This document shows, piece by piece, positions 14,544 to 20,434 of a DNA stretch of 20,434 bases. The stretch's first letter is position 1. Every line of letters begins with the position of its first letter. The position numbers and the translations under genes were made by a program. Source of the DNA: Magnetaquiglobus sp039908105 (GTDB lineage: Bacteria > Pseudomonadota > Magnetococcia > Magnetococcales > Magnetaquicoccaceae); assembly GCA_039908105.1 (NCBI GenBank), contig JAMOBI010000040.1, positions 1 to 20,434 on the forward strand. Direction: 5' to 3'. The notes under the pieces are model-generated. The model did not search any database. It was not told the origin of the DNA and saw only the letters and a program-made list of their open reading frames with translations.

Positions 14544-14641
14544 CATCAAGCCAGGCTATCAAATCAGTTCTGTCGGCCTATCAGGTTAAGCCTGGATTGA
14601 CGCTCGTGGTCACTTTTCAGGATCCTCTGTCACACTGTACC
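14544..14641. other. Non-coding stretch beside repeat A with a long-loop inverted repeat
   Basis: No gene is visible between repeat A and the stop codon of the minus-strand gene. CCAGGCT (14551-14557) and AGCCTGG (14589-14595) form a 7-bp inverted repeat around a 31-base loop. There is no T run on either strand after it. No obvious terminator for the minus-strand gene was found here. Confidence 0.4.
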
Positions 14642-15292
14642 TCAATGCCGCCGCCAATGCCGGTTACGCCACTCACGATCGTAATAGTAGGGCCGCGCAT
14701 AATAGGGATAGCCCGGATAATGGTGGTTACGCCGCACCACCACGGTGGGGGCTGGCTCCACCACCACGTAGCTCGGCGGCGGTGGGGAGGGTACCACCAC
14801 GGTCGTTCGCTCCACCACGGGTGTGGCCTGCAACGAAACCCGATCCATCAGACGCCACTGTCCGGCCCCATCCCGACACGACATACCGCTCAAAGTCTCA
14901 CGCCGCGCATCGATCGATGCCTGAATCTCCACCTCACGACACACCTGTCCGCTTACGTAACTGACCGGTCGCGGTGTGACCACATACGAGACATGCGTCT
15001 GGGGATGCACCCAGGTGGTGGTCTGATAGGAGGGGGCGTACTCAAGGGAACGATAGACCACCGTACTCCCCTGACGTTCGCGCTCGTTGCCGACCGCATA
15101 GCCCAACAAACCGCCCGCCACAGCACCGATGAGCGAATTCTCCACCCGATTTTTCATCGGACCGGAGAGACTGCCCACCATGGCACCGGTCAGGGCCCCG
15201 ACCGCAGCCCCACTGCCGGCATCGGCATGCAACGTCATGGGTGCCACCATGAGCCCCGTCACGGTCAGGGGCACGACCAGCCACTGTTTCAT
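14642..15292 (-). CDS. Exported glycine-zipper protein of the 17-kDa surface antigen type
   Basis: The product is 216 residues. Residues 1-25 form a Sec signal peptide (MKQWLVVPLTVTGLMVAP...) with an ADA cleavage motif and no lipobox cysteine. Residues 26-68 are a glycine zipper (GSGAAVGALTGAMVGSLSG, then GAVAGGLLGYAVGNERERQG), as in Rickettsia 17-kDa antigen relatives. Residues 118-148 hold two cysteines in CREVEIQAS...SGMSCRDGAGQWRLMD, the small C-terminal domain common in such antigens. A Pro-rich linker and a tail rich in Tyr, His and Arg (about 187-216) follow. It is probably an envelope protein, but the exact role is unknown. The ATG at 15292 fits GGGAG eight bases upstream; earlier in-frame ATGs at 15307 and 15322 lack support. 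It is divergent from the efflux genes. Confidence 0.85.
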   Translation of the reverse strand: MKQWLVVPLTVTGLMVAPMTLHADAGSGAAVGALTGAMVGSLSGPMKNRVENSLIGAVAGGLLGYAVGNERERQGSTVVYRSLEYAPSYQTTTWVHPQTHVSYVVTPRPVSYVSGQVCREVEIQASIDARRETLSGMSCRDGAGQWRLMDRVSLQATPVVERTTVVVPSPPPPSYVVVEPAPTVVVRRNHHYPGYPYYARPYYYDREWRNRHWRRH

Positions 15293-15338
15293 CCGGGATA
15301 CTCCCATGTCAGGAAATACCAAACTGGAAAAATGGAAA

Positions 15339-15368
15339 TTGACAAATGGTTGTGATTCATCTCTTAAT
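15339..15368 (+). promoter_or_regulatory. Sigma70-like promoter for the efflux genes
   Basis: TTGACA (15339-15344) is a perfect -35 box. CTTAAT (15363-15368), 18 bases on, matches four of six positions of the -10 consensus. It would drive the macA-like gene at 15422. Its -10 box lies three bases from the -10 box of the minus-strand promoter, so the two should compete. Confidence 0.55.
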
Positions 15369-15373
15369 GAGAT
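15359..15373. promoter_or_regulatory. Possible operator palindrome between divergent promoters
   Basis: ATCTC (15359-15363) and GAGAT (15369-15373) form a 5-bp inverted repeat around TTAAT. It covers the + strand -10 box and touches the minus-strand -10 box, a good place for a regulator that controls both directions. No regulator gene lies in the window, and a repeat this short could be chance. Confidence 0.35.
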
Positions 15374-15401
15374 TTTAGCATTTTCTGCACCGACGGGTCA
15401 A
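15372..15401 (-). promoter_or_regulatory. Sigma70-like promoter for the glycine-zipper gene
   Basis: On the minus strand, TTGACC (15401-15396) and TAAAAT (15377-15372) are separated by 18 bases. Each hexamer matches the consensus at five of six positions. The expected transcript start near 15365 would leave a leader of roughly 70 bases before the ATG at 15292. Confidence 0.65.
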
Positions 15402-15421
15402 GAATAGGCCGGAAAACCGCC

Positions 15422-16588
15422 ATGTCCATGACAAAAAAATTTTTGCTTTTCATGCTGCTGGTCATTATCGGCGCTGGTGCCTGGTATGCCTGGTCCAAAC
15501 GCGATGTCGCGGATAAAAAGAGCCAGACCTTGATTAAGGTGACCCGAGGCGACATTGAGGAGACCACCACCGCACTTGGCACCCTGCAACCATTGAATTT
15601 CGTCGATGTCGGCACCCAGGTATCGGGTCAGTTGATGAAAATTCACGTGGCTTTGGGCGATACTGTCAAGGAGGGGGAGCGGTTGGCCGAGATCGATCCA
15701 ACCCTGTTTGTCACCAAGGTGGAGTCGGAACGCGCCCAATTGCTGGTGTTGGAGGCGCAACTGGCGGAACGCAAGGCACAACACGCGCTTGCCAAAGCCC
15801 AATTCGATCGCCAGAAAACCATGCTGGCTGCCAATGCCACCAGTCAGGATGCCCACCAGTCTGCCGAGGCCACCTTGAAGAGTGCCGCCGCGCAGATCGC
15901 TCAGATCACAGCCCAAATCCGCCAGACCGAATTCAGTTTGAAGGCCAATGAGACCAACCTGGCTTTCACCCGTATTCATGCCCCGATGAGCGGCACCGTG
16001 GTGACGCTGCCGGCCCGTCAGGGTCAGACGCTCATCGCCGCACAGCAGGCGCCAATTTTGTTGCGCATCGCTGACCTTTCCACCATGACCGTCTTGACGC
16101 AGGTCTCCGAGGCCGACATCACCCGGTTGAAGCTCGGCATGGATGCCTGGTTCACCACACTCGGCCAGCCAGAGAAACGGCACTATGGCAAATTGCGCCA
16201 GATTCTGCCCACCCCGGATGTGGTCAACAGCGTGGTGCTCTACAACGCTTTGTTCGATGTGGTGAATCCCAATTTGGAGCTGGGGATTCAAATGTCTGCC
16301 CAGGTGTCGTTCGTGCACGCTGTGGCCAAGGATACCCTGCTGCTCCCGGTCACCGCGCTGAACCTGAAAGGCAAACCCGGCGAGGCGACGGTCCGACTCC
16401 AACAGGAGGGTGAGATCTTGACCCGCAAGGTGACAATCGGGGTCAAAAACCGGTTGCAGGCGCAAATTCTTTCCGGTTTGAACGAAGGTGACGAGGTGCT
16501 GATCGGTGGTGCGGAGAAGAAACCTGCCTCCGGTGGAGGGCTCTTCGGCATGGGACATCCGGGTGGCGGAGGCGGCAAGCCGCGATGA
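15422..16588 (+). CDS. macA: MacA-like periplasmic adaptor of an ABC efflux pump
   Basis: The product is 388 residues (E. coli MacA 371). Residues 6-24 are an N-terminal membrane anchor (FLLFMLLVIIGAGAWYAW). The first lipoyl half motif is VSGQLMKIHVALGDTVKEGE near 69-88. An alanine- and glutamine-rich coiled coil spans about 100-180, and the second lipoyl half contains FTRIHAPMSGTVVTLPARQG. A beta-barrel and a membrane-proximal domain follow, then a Gly-rich tail (MGHPGGGGGKPR). Such membrane-fusion proteins join MacB to an outer-membrane channel. The stop overlaps the macB start by four bases. The ATG at 15422 fits GGCCGGA nine bases upstream; ATG 15428 is an alternative. The pumped substrate cannot be read from sequence. 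Confidence 0.9.
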   Translation: MSMTKKFLLFMLLVIIGAGAWYAWSKRDVADKKSQTLIKVTRGDIEETTTALGTLQPLNFVDVGTQVSGQLMKIHVALGDTVKEGERLAEIDPTLFVTKVESERAQLLVLEAQLAERKAQHALAKAQFDRQKTMLAANATSQDAHQSAEATLKSAAAQIAQITAQIRQTEFSLKANETNLAFTRIHAPMSGTVVTLPARQGQTLIAAQQAPILLRIADLSTMTVLTQVSEADITRLKLGMDAWFTTLGQPEKRHYGKLRQILPTPDVVNSVVLYNALFDVVNPNLELGIQMSAQVSFVHAVAKDTLLLPVTALNLKGKPGEATVRLQQEGEILTRKVTIGVKNRLQAQILSGLNEGDEVLIGGAEKKPASGGGLFGMGHPGGGGGKPR

Positions 16589-18546
16589 GCACGATAATAG
16601 AGGCTCCTCAACCGGTCATCCGTCTCGATCGGGTCGACAAGAGCTACATCTCCGACGATCTGACCGTCGATGTGCTGCATGAGGTGAGCCTGGATATCTG
16701 GCCCGGCGAGTTTGTGGCCATCATGGGTCAATCCGGCTCGGGAAAATCGACCCTGATGAACCTGATTGGCTGTCTGGATCGCCCGACTGCCGGACGGATG
16801 CTGTTGAACGGCCAGGATATCTCCGAACTCGACCACGACGGTTTGGCCGGATTGCGCCGCCTGGTCTTCGGCTTCATTTTTCAGCAGTACAACCTGCTGC
16901 CCACGGCCACGGCGGAAGAGAACGTCGAGATGCCGGCCATGTACGCCGGACTTTCGAAAGCAAACCGCCTGTCGCGTGCTCGCGACTTGCTCACCACCTT
17001 AGGTCTCGACGATCGGTTCACCCATCGTCCCAGTCAGCTCTCTGGCGGACAGCAGCAGCGTGTGGCCATTGCTCGCGCCCTGATCAACGGCGGGCGGGTG
17101 ATCTTGGCCGATGAGCCGACCGGTGCGCTCGACAGCCGGGGTGGACGCGATATCCTGAACCTGCTGCACCGGCTCAATGCCGAGGGGCACACCATTATCC
17201 TGATCACCCACGATGCCCATGTGGCTGCCGAGGCCCGACGCGTCATCACCATTGCCGATGGGCGCATCGTCTCTGACAACAGTCAAGTCGAATTGCTGGC
17301 AGACGAACGGATTGCCCGCGCCAACAAAAAGGGTTCGGAGCGTGGCATTCATGTGATCGATGTGAACGAGACGGTCAAGATCGCCCTGCATGCGTTGCGC
17401 GCCAATCTGTTCCGTACCGTCTTGACCCTGCTTGGCATCATCATCGGCGTCGGCTCGGTGGTGGCCATGCTCGCGCTTGGTGACGGGGCCAAGGAGGAGG
17501 TGCTGGGACGGATCCAGGCCATGGGGAGCAATCTGCTTCTGGTGCGCTCCGGTGCGCCCAACATGCGCGGCAGTGGCGCTCAGGTGGCCACGCTGATACC
17601 CGACGATGCAACTGCGATCGCCAAATTGTCCAACGTGCGCTACGCCGTGCCGGAGATGAATGGCTCCGTCACCTTGCGCATCGGCGGCAACGACTCCCAA
17701 TCCCCGGCCACGGCCACCACCGCTGATTTTCCTTTGGCGCGCGACTGGGCCACGGAAAAAGGGATATTTTTCTCCGCCGAGGATGTGCAGAGCTATGCGC
17801 CGGTGATCGTGCTCGGCAAGACCGTGCTGGAGAACCTTTTTGGTGCGGATGTCGATCCGGTGGGGCGTTATCTGGTGGTCAACAATATCCCTTTTCTGGT
17901 GATTGGCGTGTTGGCCAGCAAGGGGGCGACCCCCTTTGGCAACGACATGGACGACGCCGTCTTCGTGCCGCTGACCACTGGGGGTTTGAGGCTTTTCGGA
18001 CAGCGATACCTGCGCACCATCAACGTTGAGGTTGAGGATGTCACGCAGATCGATGCCACCCAGGGGGCGATCACAGAGCTTTTGACCGCGCGTCACAAGA
18101 CGGTTGATTTTCAGGTGCGCAACATGGCCTCGATTCTCGACACCGTCACCGAGACGCACAACACCATGACCCTGCTGCTCGGTTCGATCGCTGCGATCTC
18201 CCTGCTGGTGGGAGGCATCGGCGTGATGAACATCATGCTGGTCAGCGTCACCGAGCGTACCCGCGAGATCGGCATCCGCATGGCGGTCGGTGCCAGGCGC
18301 GGGGATATCATGATGCAGTTTCTCATTGAAGCGTTGGTGGTTTGTCTGTTGGGTGGCATTCTGGGGGTGGCCGGGGGACTTTTATCCGCCTGGATCGCTA
18401 CCCGGTTCAACGTTCCCGCCCGATTCACCTTCACGCCGGTGGCCTTGGCCTTCGGATTCGCGGTGGCTACGGGGTTGATCTTCGGGTTCATGCCGGCGCG
18501 CAAGGCGTCGCATCTGGATCCGGTCGTGGCGTTGGCAGACAAGTGA
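16585..18546 (+). CDS. macB: MacB-like ABC transporter, ATPase fused to permease
   Basis: The product is 653 residues (E. coli MacB 648). The nucleotide-binding domain is N-terminal: Walker A GQSGSGKST at 48-56, Q-loop glutamine at 100, signature LSGGQQQR at 152-159, Walker B VILADEP with Glu177, and the H-loop histidine at 209. The permease has a first membrane helix at about 277-297 (TVLTLLGIIIGVGSVVAML), a large periplasmic domain, and three helices after about 527, with the FtsX-like ERTREIGIRMAVGARRGDIM between them. It forms a dimer in the inner membrane and powers export by a mechanical cycle. Relatives export macrolides, siderophores, lipopeptides or toxins. All catalytic motifs are intact. 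Confidence 0.93.
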   Translation: MSTIIEAPQPVIRLDRVDKSYISDDLTVDVLHEVSLDIWPGEFVAIMGQSGSGKSTLMNLIGCLDRPTAGRMLLNGQDISELDHDGLAGLRRLVFGFIFQQYNLLPTATAEENVEMPAMYAGLSKANRLSRARDLLTTLGLDDRFTHRPSQLSGGQQQRVAIARALINGGRVILADEPTGALDSRGGRDILNLLHRLNAEGHTIILITHDAHVAAEARRVITIADGRIVSDNSQVELLADERIARANKKGSERGIHVIDVNETVKIALHALRANLFRTVLTLLGIIIGVGSVVAMLALGDGAKEEVLGRIQAMGSNLLLVRSGAPNMRGSGAQVATLIPDDATAIAKLSNVRYAVPEMNGSVTLRIGGNDSQSPATATTADFPLARDWATEKGIFFSAEDVQSYAPVIVLGKTVLENLFGADVDPVGRYLVVNNIPFLVIGVLASKGATPFGNDMDDAVFVPLTTGGLRLFGQRYLRTINVEVEDVTQIDATQGAITELLTARHKTVDFQVRNMASILDTVTETHNTMTLLLGSIAAISLLVGGIGVMNIMLVSVTERTREIGIRMAVGARRGDIMMQFLIEALVVCLLGGILGVAGGLLSAWIATRFNVPARFTFTPVALAFGFAVATGLIFGFMPARKASHLDPVVALADK

Positions 18547-18573
18547 TGGGGAGAGAATTGGGGAAAACGCGCG

Positions 18574-18615
18574 CCAAACCGCATTCAGCTTGGAATGAAT
18601 CGCTTTTACTGGTGA
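18574..18615 (+). repeat. 42-bp repeat module, first copy
   Basis: The stretch from CCAAACCGCATTCAGCTTGG to TTTTACTGGTGA matches 20278-20319 at 36 of 42 positions in the same orientation. It begins 27 bases after the macB stop and runs into the outer end of repeat copy B, sharing the TTTTACTGG junction. Sequence similarity stops right after TACTGGTGA, so it is a discrete module. Confidence 0.75.
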
Positions 18616-18801
18616 AAAAAAAGAGCGGGTCTAGGAGATTCTTCTCCCAGGGTTTTGACTTTGATTTGAGCGCGCACTGCAATAGAAGCATTTTTCGCGG
18701 TGGTTGCGAAAAATGCGCCGCGCGTCGTCTTCGCGAGAGTCGTTTCCGTTTTTTTGAAAATGACTCTCGCATCTTGCATACGGCCTTGCGGAAAGCTACG
18801 C
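18601..18801 (-). repeat. Structured repeat, copy B (inverse orientation)
   Basis: The reverse complement of this 201-bp stretch aligns end to end with 14352-14543. Its hairpins, in + coordinates, are 18734-18747 with 18756-18769, 18688-18698 with 18706-18716 (perfect 11-bp stem), and 18631-18638 with 18643-18650. Eight A at 18615-18622 are the T8 of the minus strand. It has a 6-base insertion relative to copy A before the second hairpin. It fills most of the 291-bp gap between macB and the outer-membrane factor gene. The frame of that gene stays open across part of the repeat, but the repeat is not homologous to the protein family. Confidence 0.85.
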
Positions 18802-18837
18802 TTCTCAAACTGGTTGCGGTATAACGGATCCTTTGGC

Positions 18838-20241
18838 ATGAACACGGCTCGTCCCATCTCGTTTTCTCTGCTGTTGGTCGTTGGGTGTTTCACCGGCTGC
18901 ACCCATCGCGACGCAACACCTCCCCCACGACCGGAGCTGCCCATCGCCTGGATGAATCCGCAAGCCGACGCGAAAATCAGCCCTGGAATATCAACACGCT
19001 CCAGTGCGCCCTGGTGGCGGGCATTCAACAATCCGCAACTCGACACCCTCGAACAGCAGGCCCTGGCCAACCATCCGGATATCCAAAGCGCTGCCGCGCG
19101 TTTGGCCCAAGCCGAGGTTCGCGCCCGCATGGCCGAAAGCCCGCTCTTTCCCTCTCTGGATCTGACCGGCAGCGACAACATCTCCGGGCAAGGGAAAAGC
19201 GGCAAAAGCGTGCGCGCCTCGCAAGCCTCGTTGAGCGCCAGCTACGAGATCGATTACCGGGGTCGCAATCTGGCGTTGATTGACAAGGCCAAGGCGGAAA
19301 GCGCATCCTCCCGCATGGAGCGAGAATCGGTTCTCTGGAGTATGAGTGCTGATCTGGCCAGTGGCTATCTGCGCATCCTGGCCCTCAAGACCCGACGGGA
19401 GTTGGCCAGAGAATCGCTCGATACTGCTCGCCGCATTCTGGAGTTCACGGCCAAGCAGGTGGCCTTTGGCCAAACTTCGCCGCTGGATGAGACCCGTCAG
19501 AAGGGTACCGTGGCCTCAATCGAGGCTCAAAACGCTGCACTGGATCTGCAATTCGCCCAGGCACAGGATGCCTTGGCCCTGTTGGCCAATCAGCCGTTAT
19601 CCACGATTCGTGCGCTTGATGGGCGGCTGACCGATTGGCAGGTGCCTGTTGTGCCTGCCGGCGTGCCTTCCGATTTGCTGACGCGTCGTCCCGACATACG
19701 TCGCGCCGAGGCCGAACTGGTCGCAGCCAGGGCCGATCTGAACGCCGCACGCGCCGCACTCTTTCCCGCCTTTGAGTTGACCGGGGAGCGGGGCTATGCC
19801 AGCAAGGGGCTCTCCGAATTGATCACACCCGGCAATCTGCTCTGGAAATTCGGTGCTGCCGTGACGGTCAATCTGTTTGATCATGGCAAGCAGCGCGGTG
19901 CCATCGAGGTGGCGGAGTCTGGTCAACAGGCAGCGGTTGCAGCCTATCAAAAGGCGATTCTGTCCGCACTCAAGGATGTGGAGGACAACCTGGCCGCCAT
20001 CCATTGGTTGGCCGAGCAGGAAAAGGCGCAACAACAGGCCGAGGAGGCTTCGCGTGAGGTGCTGCGTCTGGCCGAGGTACGCTATCGCGCCGGTGCGGCG
20101 GATTTCATGATCGTGCTCGATGCCCAACGCAGCCTGTTGCAGATTCAGGACGAATTGCCGCAAACCCGTCAGGCACGTCTGAACGCGGCCATCGGCCTGT
20201 TCAAGGCGCTGGGGGGAGGGATGCCAACTGGTGCTGAATAA
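18838..20241 (+). CDS. NodT-type outer-membrane efflux lipoprotein
   Basis: The product is 467 residues, normal for the OprM/NodT family. A short signal peptide ends in cysteines at 17 and 21 (VVGCFTGCTHRD), either of which could be the lipidated residue. Two outer-membrane efflux (TolC-like) domains follow. The first starts WWRAFNNPQLDTLEQQALAN, and the second contains LLTRRPDIRRAEAELVAARA then LNAARAALFPAFELTGERGY. Late parts are YRAGAADFMIVLDAQRSLLQ. Trimers form a channel across outer membrane and periplasm, here presumably for the MacAB pair upstream. The ATG at 18838 fits the signal peptide, although the ribosome-binding site is weak (CGGATC). The frame is open up to 18700 but that part is repeat sequence. 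It ends near a second copy of the 42-bp module. Confidence 0.9.
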   Translation: MNTARPISFSLLLVVGCFTGCTHRDATPPPRPELPIAWMNPQADAKISPGISTRSSAPWWRAFNNPQLDTLEQQALANHPDIQSAAARLAQAEVRARMAESPLFPSLDLTGSDNISGQGKSGKSVRASQASLSASYEIDYRGRNLALIDKAKAESASSRMERESVLWSMSADLASGYLRILALKTRRELARESLDTARRILEFTAKQVAFGQTSPLDETRQKGTVASIEAQNAALDLQFAQAQDALALLANQPLSTIRALDGRLTDWQVPVVPAGVPSDLLTRRPDIRRAEAELVAARADLNAARAALFPAFELTGERGYASKGLSELITPGNLLWKFGAAVTVNLFDHGKQRGAIEVAESGQQAAVAAYQKAILSALKDVEDNLAAIHWLAEQEKAQQQAEEASREVLRLAEVRYRAGAADFMIVLDAQRSLLQIQDELPQTRQARLNAAIGLFKALGGGMPTGAE

Positions 20242-20251
20242 CTTGCAAACC

Positions 20252-20278
20252 GTGGAAGTGAGTGACAGAATTTTCCAC
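20252..20278 (+). other. Inverted repeat just after the efflux lipoprotein gene
   Basis: GTGGAA (20252-20257) and TTCCAC (20273-20278) form a perfect 6-bp stem around a 15-base loop, 11 bases after the stop codon. No T run follows, so it is at best a weak terminator or RNA end-protecting structure. Confidence 0.3.
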
Positions 20279-20319
20279 CAAACCGCACCCAGCTTGGAAT
20301 GTGTAGTTTTTACTGGTGA
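20278..20319 (+). repeat. 42-bp repeat module, second copy
   Basis: This stretch matches 18574-18615 at 36 of 42 positions, in the same orientation. The shared core is AGCTTGGAATG followed by TTTTACTGGTGA. The three-hairpin part that follows in copy B is absent here, so the module can occur alone. Confidence 0.75.
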
Positions 20320-20434
20320 GCCAATTGCAAAACGCTTCCCAAGTTTGACGGTAAAAACAGGGTGAGTGATCGTTTTCGGATCAATTCTGCCAATCAAATG
20401 GGGAATTGTCGTTATTTTTTGCTTTCCTGTGGTG
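20320..20434. other. Non-coding window end
   Basis: No gene is recognised after the 42-bp module. TGATC (20367-20371) and GATCA (20379-20383) form a 5-bp stem around GTTTTCG. The last 30 bases are AT-rich (TTATTTTTTGC). The stretch could lead to a promoter beyond the window, but nothing specific is supported. Confidence 0.3.

Noticed and set aside
14252..14641. CRISPR array, tRNA or attachment site in the non-coding gap
   Set aside because: There are no evenly spaced direct repeats, no cloverleaf and no integrase gene. The repeated structure here is the inverted repeat family described above.
14597..15355. A 252-codon plus-strand frame opposite the glycine-zipper gene
   Set aside because: The translation is His/Pro-rich without a domain, while the opposite strand encodes a signal peptide, glycine zipper and paired cysteines with a good promoter.
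15398..18159. Two 386-codon minus-strand open frames opposite macA and macB
   Set aside because: Both are antisense to genes with full catalytic and structural motifs. Their translations are low-complexity and His-, Gln- and Gly-rich, typical of shadow frames. The equal length is a coincidence.
18488..18808. A 106-codon minus-strand frame covering repeat copy B, rich in Arg and Lys
   Set aside because: Parts of it resemble a frame in copy A (ALKxKxxPWE, DPLFFF), but copy A has a TAG at codon five and the best-matching frame changes along the repeat. Hairpin conservation with compensatory changes explains the similarity better than a protein.
18820..18825. TATAAC as a -10 box for the efflux lipoprotein gene
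   Set aside because: No -35 box lies at proper distance, and the transcript would start only a few bases before the ATG.
18700..18837. N-terminal extension of the efflux lipoprotein frame
   Set aside because: The extra 46 residues come from repeat sequence and would bury the lipoprotein signal peptide, so the start at 18838 is preferred.

Overview
The window is an ordinary chromosomal stretch of a Gram-negative bacterium, most probably a deep-branching proteobacterium. The first 14.3 kb is one uninterrupted + strand run of translation genes. It starts inside the 3' end of tuf and continues rpsJ-rplC-rplD-rplW-rplB-rpsS-rplV-rpsC-rplP-rpmC-rpsQ (S10 block), rplN-rplX-rplE-rpsN-rpsH-rplF-rplR-rpsE-rpmD-rplO-secY-rpmJ (spc block) and rpsM-rpsK-rpsD-rpoA-rplQ (alpha block). 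It closes at a clear hairpin terminator at 14281-14314. Two small genes, rpmD (L30, 59 aa) and rpmJ (L36, 38 aa), were read directly from the sequence. Several genes overlap by 4 bases (rplD/rplW, rplP/rpmC, rpsQ/rplN), as expected for translational coupling.

Clues to the lineage are mixed. L4 and RpoA read like the alphaproteobacterial forms, but rpsD sits inside the alpha block and there is no adk between secY and rpsM, unlike typical Alphaproteobacteria. S14 is the short 61-residue zinc-ribbon type and S4 keeps all four zinc cysteines, unlike E. coli. A proteobacterial group branching near the Alphaproteobacteria, such as the Magnetococcia, would fit. That is inference, not proof.

The last 6 kb is an accessory envelope and transport region. 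A minus-strand gene (14642-15292) encodes an exported glycine-zipper protein of the 17-kDa surface antigen type. It is transcribed divergently from a + strand tripartite efflux set: a MacA-like adaptor, a MacB-like ABC transporter (ATPase and permease fused) and a NodT-type outer-membrane efflux lipoprotein. Together these would form a pump from the inner membrane to the outside. The 129-bp divergent intergenic region holds two back-to-back sigma70-like promoters with a small palindrome over both -10 boxes.

The most interesting thing here is not a gene. A structured repeat of about 190-200 bp occurs twice in inverted orientation, at 14352-14543 (+) and 18601-18801 (-). Each copy has three successive hairpins followed by a run of eight T. 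The first hairpin shows two compensatory base-pair changes between the copies, which points to selection on a folded RNA or DNA structure. A separate 42-bp module next to the second copy recurs at 20278-20319 near the window end, so these repeats are modular and probably dispersed in the genome.
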